Below, in pieces: positions 50,881-58,955 of a stretch of DNA of 64,000 nt. A program made the position numbers and the translations under genes. Within the stretch, counting starts at the first letter, position 1; the number at the start of each line of letters is the position of its first letter. The DNA comes from Haloarcula limicola (GTDB taxonomy: Archaea > Halobacteriota > Halobacteria > Halobacteriales > Haloarculaceae). The notes under the pieces are model-generated. The model did no database searches. It worked only from the letters and a program-made list of their open reading frames with translations, and was not told where the DNA came from. The DNA is taken from NCBI RefSeq assembly GCF_010119205.1, contig NZ_WRXM01000001.1, positions 806,001 to 870,000 of the forward strand, given 5' to 3'.

Positions 50881-51337
50881 GGCGAGCGAGCGGGACCCGC
50901 TCTTGCTCGACGTGATGCTCGGGAAACTGGCGTCCTATCTCCGGATGTGCGGCTACGACGCCGCCTACGCGCTGGACCGCGACGCCGAGGACGACGATGC
51001 GATGCTCGCGCTCGCCCACACCGAGGGCCGCCGCCTCGTGACCCGCGACGAGGGGCTGGCAAGGCAGGCACCGAACGCGGTGTTGCTCACCGAGCGCGAG
51101 GTCGAGGCGCAGCTGCGGGAACTGGCCGCGGCCGGGTTCGAGCTCGAGCTGACCGAGGAGCCGGCCCGCTGTGGCACCTGCAACGCGCCCGTCGAGCGCG
51201 TCGACCGGACCGAGCCGACTCCCGACTACGCGCCCGATCCAGCCGAGGAGTCGGTCTGGCGGTGTCGGGACTGTGGCCAGCACTTCTGGCGCGGCAGCCA
51301 CTGGGACGACGTGGCCGACACCGTCGCCGATCTGTAG
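50873..51337 (+). CDS. Mut7-C RNase-like (DUF82) protein with zinc ribbon
   Basis: A 154-residue protein. The PIN-like Mut7-C fold starts LLLDVMLGKLASYLRMCGYD (first Asp of the active site in LDVMLG), followed by TRDEGLARQ. The C-terminal zinc ribbon uses CGTCNAPV (about 100-107) and CRDCGQHFWRGSHW (about 130-143). Family members are putative RNases related to the C. elegans Mut-7 C-terminus. Co-translation with polX may be only positional, so a DNA repair role should not be assumed. Confidence 0.88.
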   Translation: MREASERDPLLLDVMLGKLASYLRMCGYDAAYALDRDAEDDDAMLALAHTEGRRLVTRDEGLARQAPNAVLLTEREVEAQLRELAAAGFELELTEEPARCGTCNAPVERVDRTEPTPDYAPDPAEESVWRCRDCGQHFWRGSHWDDVADTVADL

Positions 51338-51363
51338 TCGGCGGCGCTCGACGCCGCCGGCCG

Positions 51364-51831
51364 TCATCGCAGTCCGGAGAGCCCGTCGGTCACGTTCGAC
51401 TGCCGGCGCGCCTCGAAGCCGTAGCAGAGGCGATCTGAGACGAGTTCGTAGGCGGTTATCGCCGTCTCCAGCGTCGAGGCGTCGGACGGGTGAAGCAGGC
51501 GCGGCGGCGACTCCTTCCGCCGGTCGAGCAGGCCCGAGACGAGGCGGCCAAGCGACGAGCCCGCGTCGTCGCGGCGGGTCGGCCACGAGAACAGCAGTTC
51601 GCAGGCGGCCTCGTCGGCGACGACGCCCGATAGCTGCTCGTGGGGATACCAGCGGCTCTCGCCGCCCGAGCGGCCGAGCCACAGCCCCTCGGTCGTGATC
51701 TCGATGCCGACGTCGCCGACGGTCCACGACGCGAGCGCGCCGTGGGGAAAGAGCTCGGTACAGGGGACCTCGGAGACCGCCTCGCGAATCGCCGCCTTCA
51801 GGTCGTCGTCGGGGTCGTCGACCGCGCGCAC
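51364..51831 (-). pseudogene. C-terminal part of a conserved hypothetical gene split by an in-frame stop
   Basis: An open stretch of 155 codons from a GTG at 51831, encoding RAVDDPDDDLKAAIREAVSEV and ending RRQSNVTDGLSGLR. Upstream it continues in the same frame without gap through RYYSVPRKAA to a TGA at 51862-51864, which ends the frame 51862-52233. The two parts therefore look like one protein of about 290 residues interrupted by a single stop. It may still be translated from the GTG. No family is recognised. The protein looks soluble. Confidence 0.7.
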
Positions 51832-51861
51832 CGCCGCCTTCCGCGGGACGGAGTAGTAGCG

Positions 51862-52233
51862 TCACTCGTCGCCGTCGACGACCGCGATCCGGTAGATTCC
51901 CTGCGAGCGCCAGAGCGGGACCTCGTCGGTCGGCGAAACCGCGAGCGCACCCAGCAACCGCTCGCGGTCGGTCGGCCCCGCGCGAACGATCGGTGGCTCG
52001 CCTCCGAGCGCGCGACCCTCGACGCGGTCTAACCGACCGAGGGCGGTCGCGACGGACGGCGCGCCCTGCTTCAGCAGGCGGGGATACACCGCGAGTTCGA
52101 CGGCCATTCCGGCGTCGAGGCAGGCCCCGAGGACGGCGTTCTCGGCGCGGACCCACGCGTCGGGCGGGGCGGGGTCCCGGTTGGTCACCAGTCGGTGGGT
52201 GGTGGTGCGGTAACTGCGTTCGGGCGGCTGCAC
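51862..52233 (-). pseudogene. N-terminal part of the split conserved hypothetical gene
   Basis: 123 residues from a GTG at 52233: MQPPERSYRTTTHRLVTNRD, AENAVLGACLDAGMAVELAVYPRLLKQG, ending GIYRIAVVDGDE before TGA. The frame continues beyond the stop with clearly coding sequence (RYYSVPRKAAVRAVDD). TGA could have arisen from TGG or CGA by one change, or be a sequencing error. The function is unknown. It is on the strand opposite polX, downstream of the MacB-like operon. Confidence 0.7.
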
Positions 52234-52272
52234 GGCCGAAAACTGGACCGGGAGCGGTCAAAAACGCGCCGG

Positions 52273-53412
52273 TCAGCCCCGGAGCGCCTCGACCGGCGGC
52301 TCCCACGCCGCGCGGTAGGCGGGGTAGAGCCCGCCGACCAGCGCGACGAGGACGCCGAAGGCGAACGCGCCGAGGGGGACGGCGGCGTTGCCGGGCAGCA
52401 ACACCGCCCACAGCGGGAGTTCGGTCTGCGTGGCCGTGACGACGACGGCGGCGGTGCCGAGAATCGCACCGATGGCACCGCCGACGACCCCCAACAGCGC
52501 CGCCTCCACGAGCAGCGTTCGGAGGACCTGCCGCCGGTGGACGCCGACCGCGCGGAGGACGCCGATCTCGCCCCGCCGCTCGGAGACGGACATCAGCATC
52601 ACGTTGAAGATGCTGACGCCGGCGACGACCAGCGAGACGCCGGCCACGGCGAGCAAGAAACCGTTCAGCAGGTCGAAGAACTCCGCGATCTGGTCGAGGA
52701 CGCTCGTCAGCGAGAAGACGCTGACCCGCTCCTGCCTCGCGTTCAGCCGCCGTTCGACGCCGTCGGCGACGGCCCGCGCGTCGGCCGCCGAGTCCGCCCG
52801 GACGACCACCTGCGAGAAGCCCGGCGCGGCGAACTCGCGGGGCGGGAGGATCACCGCCGAATCCGGCTGGAGCGGCGAGATGCTCTGGACCTCGGGGAGG
52901 ACGCTCACGACGCGGTACTCGTTCTCCTCGACGGTTATCGTGCTGCCCACCCGCAGCGAGAGGTCCGCGGCGAGGTCGGCACCGACGATGGCTCCCTGCC
53001 GGTGAAACGCCGGGACGGCGTCGCTTCCGTTACCGAACAGCGCCCGCGGGCTGTCGGTACCGTACACCTGCGCGACGGTCTGTGCGCCGTTCGCGCGCAC
53101 CGACCCGCCGGTGGCCTTCAGCGGGACGACGGTCCCGCGCCCGTCCGCCGCCCGCCGGACCGCCGCGAGGTCGCGCGCGTCCAGCGATTCCCGGTCGCTG
53201 TCCGAGGACGGGCTGACGATGACCTGATCGCCCAGGCCGCCGAGCTCCTCCGTCGCGGCGGCGCTCAGCGCGTTCCCGAGCAGGCCGAGCGTGACGACGG
53301 CGAACACGCCGATGACGATGCCCAGCGCCGCGAGCGCCGCCCGCAGGCGCTGGCGCGAGAGGTTCCGCGTCGCCAGCGACAGCGCCGGAAACCGCCGGCC
53401 GTTCCTACCCAC
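52273..53412 (-). CDS. MacB/FtsX-like ABC transporter permease
   Basis: A 379-residue permease with one N-terminal helix (LRAALAALGIVIGVFAVVTLGLLG, about 22-46), a large extracellular MacB-core domain (50-245) and three C-terminal helices. ERRGEIGVLRAVGVHRRQVLRTLLVEA is the cytoplasmic coupling loop. MacB/LolCDE-type permeases act mechanically on extracellular substrates rather than moving them through a channel. The start is a GTG at 53412 overlapping the ATPase stop by eight bases. It is third in an operon with an ATPase and a surface CARDB-like protein. Confidence 0.9.
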   Translation of the reverse strand: MGRNGRRFPALSLATRNLSRQRLRAALAALGIVIGVFAVVTLGLLGNALSAAATEELGGLGDQVIVSPSSDSDRESLDARDLAAVRRAADGRGTVVPLKATGGSVRANGAQTVAQVYGTDSPRALFGNGSDAVPAFHRQGAIVGADLAADLSLRVGSTITVEENEYRVVSVLPEVQSISPLQPDSAVILPPREFAAPGFSQVVVRADSAADARAVADGVERRLNARQERVSVFSLTSVLDQIAEFFDLLNGFLLAVAGVSLVVAGVSIFNVMLMSVSERRGEIGVLRAVGVHRRQVLRTLLVEAALLGVVGGAIGAILGTAAVVVTATQTELPLWAVLLPGNAAVPLGAFAFGVLVALVGGLYPAYRAAWEPPVEALRG

Positions 53413-54100
53413 GGCGAATCACCCCGTCGACGAGTTCGACGGTGCGGTCGGCGTACTCGGTGACGAGGTCGTCGTGCGTGACCGCGACGACGCCGACGTC
53501 GTCCTCGTCGGTGATGCGCCGGAACTCTTCGAGGATGTTCCGGCCCGTCTCGCGGTCCAGGTTGCCCGTCGGCTCGTCGGCCAGCAGGACCGACGGCTCG
53601 TTTATCAGCGCGCGAGCGATGGCGACGCGCTGTTTCTGCCCGCCCGATAGCTCGTCGGGCGTGTGGTCCAGTCGGTCGCCCAGTCCCATCCGCTCCAACA
53701 GGTCGCGCGCCCGGTCGGTGGCGTCACCAGGCAGGAACGCCGTCGGCAACCGGACGTTCTCCAGCGCGGTCAGCGTCGGCAGGAGGTGGAACTCCTGGAA
53801 GACGAACCCCAGCGACTCCCGACGGGCGTCGGTGCGCTGGGCCTCGGTCAGCCCCGTCGTCGGCTTCCCGTCGAGTTCGACCCGCCCGCTCGTGGGCTCG
53901 TCCAGCAGCCCGAGGACGTTGAGCATCGTGCTCTTGCCGCTGCCGCTCGGGCCGACGACGGCGACGACTTCCCCGCGGGCGACGGCGAAGTCGACGTGCG
54001 AGAGCGCGACCACCACGCCACCGCCGCCGCTGTCGTAGCGCTTGCTCACGTCGACGAGGCGGAGCGGCGGGGCCGGTTCGAGGCCGTTTTTGGGCCTCAT
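53405..54100 (-). CDS. ABC transporter ATP-binding protein (LolD/MacB type)
   Basis: A 231-residue ATPase with Walker A GPSGSGKST, Q-loop FVFQEFHLLPTLTALENV, signature LSGGQKQRVAIARAL, Walker B VLLADEPTGNLD and H-loop VVAVTHDDLV. The EFHLLP and TGNLD details are typical for LolD/MacB/FtsE-like ATPases that pair with FtsX-fold permeases. ATG overlaps the stop of the upstream surface-protein gene (ATGA) and its own stop overlaps the permease, so all three are made together. Confidence 0.92.
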   Translation of the reverse strand: MRPKNGLEPAPPLRLVDVSKRYDSGGGGVVVALSHVDFAVARGEVVAVVGPSGSGKSTMLNVLGLLDEPTSGRVELDGKPTTGLTEAQRTDARRESLGFVFQEFHLLPTLTALENVRLPTAFLPGDATDRARDLLERMGLGDRLDHTPDELSGGQKQRVAIARALINEPSVLLADEPTGNLDRETGRNILEEFRRITDEDDVGVVAVTHDDLVTEYADRTVELVDGVIRRG

Positions 54101-55674
54101 CGGCCCCGTAACCGGCGGACGAACAGCGCGAGAGCGACGGTAAGCACCAGCGCGATCGCCGCCGCGAGGGCGATACCGAGCGTCTGCCAGTCTCGACCGT
54201 CGCTCTGCTCCTCGGGCGGCAGCGGGACCTGCACGGTGTCGGTGACGCGGTCCCCGCCGACGGCGTAGTCGAGGCGGACCGTCACCGCCGTCGCGTTCGC
54301 CGTATCGGCCCGCGCCGTCAGTTCGAACGGTGCGAACTCGCTGCCGGCGACGGTGCCCACGAAGTAGTCGCGCTGGGGGTACGCCGGCCGGACGTGCTCC
54401 GTCGGTTCGACGGCGACGACGGCGCTCGTCACCTCGCCGTCGCCGGTGTTGGCGAGGTTGCCGTCCACGGTCACTCGGCCGCCTTCGGTGACCGAGACGT
54501 CGAGTCCGGTGACGGTGGCGTCGCCGCGGGCGACGCGGTAGTCGTAGACGGCCGCGCTCTCGGCTCGCCGGTCCGGCGCGTCGTATCCGGCGACGAACCG
54601 AACGCCGTCGGCGGCCGGAACGGTCGAGAGGTCCACCGTGACCGTCGCCGACTCGCCCGGCGCGAGCGCGTCGGCGACGACGATTCGCCCGATCGACTCC
54701 AGCGTCTCGCCCTCCGTCGTCTCACCGGCGAGGACCACCCGTTCGACCGGCGCGTTGCCGAAGTTGGTCACGGTCACGTCGACCAGCGACTCGCCCTCTT
54801 CCTCGCTTTCGCTCGATTGGGGTCGCAGCGCGCCGCCGTCACCGCCGCCTAGCAGCCCCGATAGTCCGCCGGTCACCTGCGCGGCGTCGTCGGTCTGCGC
54901 TCGCCGGACGCGAACGCCCACGTCGGTCGAGAGCGGCGCGACCGGGACTGTCCGCGTCGCCGTCGCCGTCCGTTCGACCCCCGTGGCCGTCGTGTACGTC
55001 GCCGTCAGTTCGAGCGGCGTCTCACCGGGTGAAGCGGCCCGAACCGAGAAGTTCCGCGTCGCGGACCCGCCGGCGGCCAGCGTCGGGATAGCGCGCCGCG
55101 TGCGCTCGCCGGTCTCGGGGTTCGTCACCCGCAGTTCGATGCCTCGGAGCGGTGCCGTCGTCGGGTTCGAGACGACGGCCTGAATCGGTGTGTCCGCGCC
55201 GGCCACGAGGCCCTCGGTCCGGAGTTCGACCTGCGGCCGCCCGCGCTCGACCCCGACCGCCAGCGGTCGGGCCGCCCGCGCTTGCTCGCCGTCGCTGTCG
55301 GTACCGACGGCGACGATCCTGAGATCGTAGGACCGGGATTCGTCGACGGTGAAGGTGACCGGGACCGTCAGCGTCTCGCCGGGCGAGAGACGGCCGAGGT
55401 CTGTGGCCGCTCCGAGGACTTCACCCGTCTCCTCGTCGCGGACGATCACCTCCTCTACGGTCAGCGGGGTGTCGCTGCCCGCCGAGAGCCGAACCGTCGT
55501 CTCGGCGGTTATCGGCGCGCCCGCGGTCGGCGTCGCGGGCGTGACGGTCGCGTCCGTCAGCGCGAGGCGAGCGTCGGCCGCGACGACCGGGCCGACGGCG
55601 ACGACGGCGACGACGGTGAGCGCCCCCAAGAGGGAGAGGGCGACGGCGACCGTGAGGCGGGAGCGCGAAATCAC
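54097..55674 (-). CDS. Membrane-anchored surface protein with CARDB-like repeats (COG1361-like)
   Basis: A 525-residue extracellular protein: an N-terminal signal or anchor (VALSLLGALTVVAVVAVGPVVA, about 11-32), then tandem beta-sandwich units with LSPGETLTVPVTFTVDE, LAAGGSATRNFSV and LAPGESATVTVDL, the pattern of CARDB/NEW3 domains. It ends in a C-terminal helix (LGIALAAAIALVLTVALALF) and RRLRGR. It is encoded from GTG 55674 as first gene of the ABC operon, so it probably captures or presents the transporter's substrate, or shapes the cell surface. Confidence 0.85.
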   Translation of the reverse strand: MISRSRLTVAVALSLLGALTVVAVVAVGPVVAADARLALTDATVTPATPTAGAPITAETTVRLSAGSDTPLTVEEVIVRDEETGEVLGAATDLGRLSPGETLTVPVTFTVDESRSYDLRIVAVGTDSDGEQARAARPLAVGVERGRPQVELRTEGLVAGADTPIQAVVSNPTTAPLRGIELRVTNPETGERTRRAIPTLAAGGSATRNFSVRAASPGETPLELTATYTTATGVERTATATRTVPVAPLSTDVGVRVRRAQTDDAAQVTGGLSGLLGGGDGGALRPQSSESEEEGESLVDVTVTNFGNAPVERVVLAGETTEGETLESIGRIVVADALAPGESATVTVDLSTVPAADGVRFVAGYDAPDRRAESAAVYDYRVARGDATVTGLDVSVTEGGRVTVDGNLANTGDGEVTSAVVAVEPTEHVRPAYPQRDYFVGTVAGSEFAPFELTARADTANATAVTVRLDYAVGGDRVTDTVQVPLPPEEQSDGRDWQTLGIALAAAIALVLTVALALFVRRLRGR

Positions 55675-55774
55675 TATCTGTGGGGCTACGGGTTCGAGCG
55701 GTCAAATATCGTTCGCCGGGCGCGATTGACCGACTCCAGAACGCTTGTAACACCGCTGGCGCTATGTGCGGGCA

Positions 55775-56254
55775 ATGACCCTCTCGGAGGAGGCCCGCGA
55801 GCGACTCGCGGACATCGTCGAGCGCCAGCCGACGAAGAACGGCGAGTTGCAGGAACTGTGGGACATGGACAGCGGCAGCGAGGTCCACCAGTACCTCGAA
55901 TCCGAACTGAAGGAGTACTACTACCGCAACGAGGACAGCCTCATCTGTGCGACGCCGGAAGCGACCGCGCTGATAGACGGCGAGGACTCCGACCGCGTCC
56001 AGACCATCGCGGTCACGCCGTTGCAGGCCGCCATCGTCGAGGTCATCGCCGGTCCCGACGAGGAGAGCCAGAGCGTCGTCTCCGTGTTGCACGCCCTGCG
56101 CGAGGCCGGCGAGGAATCCGACGTCGACGAGGTCCGCTCGGCGCTTCGGAGCCTCGCCGATAAGGGCATCGTCGAGACGGTCCAGAAGACGGTGCCGACC
56201 TTTCGGCTGGCCGTCGAGCGCGAGGACGTCGACGTCGAAGTGCTCGACTCGTAG
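55775..56254 (+). CDS. DUF5797-family haloarchaeal protein (predicted winged helix)
   Basis: A 159-residue protein: MTLSEEARERLADIVERQPT, then KNGELQELWDMDSGSEVHQYLESELKEYYYRNEDSLICATPEA, and a second half with VLHALREAGEESDVDEVRSALRSLADKGIVETV. Both halves resemble winged-helix units, suggesting DNA binding. It matches a conserved haloarchaeal family, which I believe is DUF5797. Partner genes or targets are unknown. The start at 55775 gives the family N-terminus. It is convergent with the DUF5787 gene, end to end. Confidence 0.78.
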   Translation: MTLSEEARERLADIVERQPTKNGELQELWDMDSGSEVHQYLESELKEYYYRNEDSLICATPEATALIDGEDSDRVQTIAVTPLQAAIVEVIAGPDEESQSVVSVLHALREAGEESDVDEVRSALRSLADKGIVETVQKTVPTFRLAVEREDVDVEVLDS

Positions 56255-57286
56255 TCACTTCTCCGCGAGCCCCGGCCGGGACCGACGGCGACGCCGATCG
56301 AGCAAGCGCTTGATCGCCGCGCCGGGACCGCCCTCGATGGGCCACCCGCGCGTGCGCCAGACCGGCGGTTCCGGCTCGTACTCGTGACAGGACCCGCGAC
56401 ACTCTTTCTGCGTGGGCAGTCGCTCTTTGGCCGCACAGTGAGGGTAGACGCCGGTTTCGTCGGCCCGCAACCGGAAGTGCCGACAGTCCGGACGCATCGT
56501 CTCCGCGTAGGCGCGCCAGCCGCGCTCGTACGCTCGCTCGGCGATCGCCAGTCGCTTCTCGGCCTTCCAGTCGGGGTCGGCGTACTCGAAGCGGGCGGCG
56601 CTGGCGTCGTCGGTCGGCCGGTCGAGGATGCGAGTTCCGGGGTCGGAAACGGCGAGCGTGCGCGGCTGCCACACCGGGTCGGCGGTGCCGCGCTCGGCGT
56701 CGACGGTCAGGACGCCCGCGGCGGCGGGAAAATCGGAGAGCAGTATCGGCTCGATGCGCTCGCCCGTCGCCGCCGTCGCCACCCACACCTCGTCCGCCAG
56801 CCCCAGCGCCACGTCGCGTTCGAGCTGGTCCGCGAGGTCGCGGGCGGCGCTCGCCGAGAGGTCGGGCTTGTTCTCGATCGCGACGATGCGGCGGAGCCAG
56901 TCGGGATACTCGCGACGGCGGCGAATCTCGATGCGGTTGCCCCGCTTTCGCGTCTCCAACGCGTCCCGGTCGGCGGCCTCGTGGATGGACTCGCGGACGT
57001 ACCGCCACGGATAGCCGGGGTCCGGCAGCGCGTCGCGGTAGAACTGCCAGTCCGCCGGGGCGTGTCGCAGGACGTGCAAGAGGTCCGAATCGAACGCCGT
57101 CGCTCCGAACTCGGCCCGTCGGCGCAGCCCGTCGGGGTCGCATTCGAGAATCAGCGTGTCCCAGCGGCGGTACTTCGTCCCCAGCTGGCGGGCGACGAAC
57201 ACCGCCGAGTCGTCCCGGGCGGGCGACCACTCGCGCTCTGCCCACTGGCAGACACAGAGTTCGAATGCGAACTCGCTTGCCGTCAC
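56255..57286 (-). CDS. DUF5787-family protein, possible Fe-S PD-(D/E)XK nuclease
   Basis: A 343-residue haloarchaeal protein. YPDWLRRIVAIENKPDL (127-143) has a PD...ExK arrangement, with D129, E138 and K140, as in restriction-fold nucleases. Cysteines near both ends, C11/C13 (LCVCQWAERE) and C268, C284, C296 and C300, recall the [4Fe-4S] staple of Cas4/AddB-type nucleases. I believe this is DUF5787. The nuclease reading is my inference. The start is a GTG at 57286. The final Arg-rich tail suggests nucleic-acid contact. It directly abuts the convergent DUF5797 gene. Confidence 0.7.
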   Translation of the reverse strand: MTASEFAFELCVCQWAEREWSPARDDSAVFVARQLGTKYRRWDTLILECDPDGLRRRAEFGATAFDSDLLHVLRHAPADWQFYRDALPDPGYPWRYVRESIHEAADRDALETRKRGNRIEIRRRREYPDWLRRIVAIENKPDLSASAARDLADQLERDVALGLADEVWVATAATGERIEPILLSDFPAAAGVLTVDAERGTADPVWQPRTLAVSDPGTRILDRPTDDASAARFEYADPDWKAEKRLAIAERAYERGWRAYAETMRPDCRHFRLRADETGVYPHCAAKERLPTQKECRGSCHEYEPEPPVWRTRGWPIEGGPGAAIKRLLDRRRRRSRPGLAEK

Positions 57287-57338
57287 ACACTAACGAATCA
57301 GGTCTGGAGTATTATACTCCCCGGCGTGACGGCCGAAG

Positions 57339-57758
57339 TTAGCTGTTGAGCACGCTGCCGAGCGCCCCGCCGATAGTATACCCGATCGGCGACATGAAGA
57401 TGAGGCCGACGATATTCGTGAGCGCCCCCAGCCCCGCGAGCATGGCCATACCGCCGGCCGCGTCGGGGTTGCTTCCGCCCATGCTCATGATGCCACCGAG
57501 GACGAACGACCCCGGAATGTAGATCAGGTTGAACGCGACGGCGGCGATCATCCCCGTCACCAGCGCGAACTTGATAGCTGTTTTCGTGTCTTCGATGGTC
57601 GTGAACACGGCCACGACGGCCGCTCCGAGGAGGATCTCCTTGAAGAAGGGGACGAAGCGCACCAGATTGAGAATCGGTACGAAGCCGGTCACCAGCAGGA
57701 CGACGAAAATTGACGCCGTCGCCTTCTTGAATTCAGACTCGTCGAACCCGAATATCAT
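57339..57758 (-). CDS. Four-helix membrane protein, unknown function
   Basis: A 139-residue protein with hydrophobic segments at about 13-35, 43-55, 65-90 and 103-135, and a short soluble start (MIFGFDESEFKKATA). Gly/Met-rich loops (GGIMSMGGSNPDAAGG) separate the last helices. No family is recognised. The upstream region is AT-rich, with TATTTAAG read on + at 57785 about 28 bases before the start, so the message is probably leaderless. Confidence 0.75.
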   Translation of the reverse strand: MIFGFDESEFKKATASIFVVLLVTGFVPILNLVRFVPFFKEILLGAAVVAVFTTIEDTKTAIKFALVTGMIAAVAFNLIYIPGSFVLGGIMSMGGSNPDAAGGMAMLAGLGALTNIVGLIFMSPIGYTIGGALGSVLNS

Positions 57759-57909
57759 AGTTCGGGTACCGTTATTCGAACGAGCTATTTAAGATTATCT
57801 TTAAATATTTTCGCCAAGTTATTCGTACCGTGGCTACTCCCCGAACGCCGCGTCCGCTCACAGTCGGGACTGGTGGCGCGCAGTTCGCCCCGGAACAGCC
57901 GACGTTCTC

Positions 57910-58344
57910 CTACTCCTCTTCGTCCTCCAGTCGCTCGTCCAAGAACTCGTGAGCGTCCTCCAGGATCTCCCGGGGGCCGTCCTGCGTGACGGTGTTGACC
58001 GCCTGTTCGTAGTCGCGCCACTGCAGGTCACGGTGTTCCGTCGATAGCTCTGCGGACGCTTCGAAGGACTTGGCGACGAACAGGTGGACCGTCTTGTGGA
58101 TGGTGTTGCCGTTCGCTTCGAACACGTAGTCGTAGTCTTTGCGGAAACCGTCTAAGAGCCGGAAATCGCCGATTCCGGCCTCCTCTTTCACTTCGCGTAT
58201 GGCGGTCTGCTGGAGTTCCTCGTCGCCCTCGACGCCGCCCTTGGGGAATTCCCAATCGCCGGGTCGGCTCTTGAGCAGGAGGTACTCCCGCCGGCCACGC
58301 GTATCGCGAAAGAGGATGGCTCCCGCGCTCGTGGCCTCTATCAT
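57910..58344 (-). CDS. Nudix hydrolase (Ap4A-hydrolase-like)
   Basis: A 144-residue Nudix protein. The Nudix box GGVEGDEELQQTAIREVKEEAG is at residues 36-57, with metal-binding E51, E54 and E55. The preceding SRPGDWEFPKGG matches diadenosine tetraphosphatase-type enzymes. It likely hydrolyses dinucleoside polyphosphates or other nucleoside diphosphate derivatives. A TATA-like CTTAAG (about 58368) lies 26 bases before the ATG, implying a leaderless message. Confidence 0.92.
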   Translation of the reverse strand: MIEATSAGAILFRDTRGRREYLLLKSRPGDWEFPKGGVEGDEELQQTAIREVKEEAGIGDFRLLDGFRKDYDYVFEANGNTIHKTVHLFVAKSFEASAELSTEHRDLQWRDYEQAVNTVTQDGPREILEDAHEFLDERLEDEEE

Positions 58345-58548
58345 TACGATAGGTTACTGCATGGGTACTTAAGAGAATATCGGAGACTGCGCGACGGCGG
58401 CTCTCGTCGCCGAAGTCAGGCTGTACGCCCGGAGACTGCTTGAGGGGGCCGTTTCGCCGAAGCGACGGTCGTACACGATAGTCCCTCCCCGTCGGGTCGA
58501 ACGCGAAGCGGAGAGCCTTTTAGCGCTCGCCGGCGAGACTCTCCAGAG

Positions 58549-58881
58549 ATGCCGTTCGTCACGACCCTGACACTCACGAGTGGGGACCGCCACCGCCTCG
58601 ACGACGTCGTGGCGGACATCAAAGACCGCGCCGAACGGAAAGGCGTCGAACTCAAGGGACCGCACCCGAAGCAACCGACGGAACTGCGCGTTCCGCAGTC
58701 GAAGACGCTCGGTCCGGACGGCGGCCGCTTCGAGCCGTGGAACTACACCGTCTACACGCGCACCATCGAGATCGTCGGCTACGAGGACTTCGCCCGCGAC
58801 GTGACCGAGGATTCGTTCCCGCCGGGCGTCCACGTCGAGGCCGGCATCGAGCAGCGCACGCAGGTCGGTAGCGGATCGTAA
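58549..58881 (+). CDS. uS10-like ribosomal protein paralogue
   Basis: A 110-residue protein with the S10 fold: TLTLTSGDRHRLDDVVADIKDRAERKGVELKGPHPKQPTE (residues 6-45) and YTVYTRTIEIVGYEDFARDV. The archaeal ribosomal S10 is normally encoded next to elongation factor 1-alpha, so this copy is a paralogue, likely of the uS10/mL48 group kept in haloarchaea. Its function is unknown. A TATA-like CTTTTAGC sits about 30 bases upstream. Confidence 0.8.
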   Translation: MPFVTTLTLTSGDRHRLDDVVADIKDRAERKGVELKGPHPKQPTELRVPQSKTLGPDGGRFEPWNYTVYTRTIEIVGYEDFARDVTEDSFPPGVHVEAGIEQRTQVGSGS

Positions 58882-58955
58882 GCCGCCGCGTTCGTCCCGA
58901 CGCGAGCCGCGCCGGACGAGACGCCTTATAAGTTCTCGGAGCACCTCTCGCCCGT

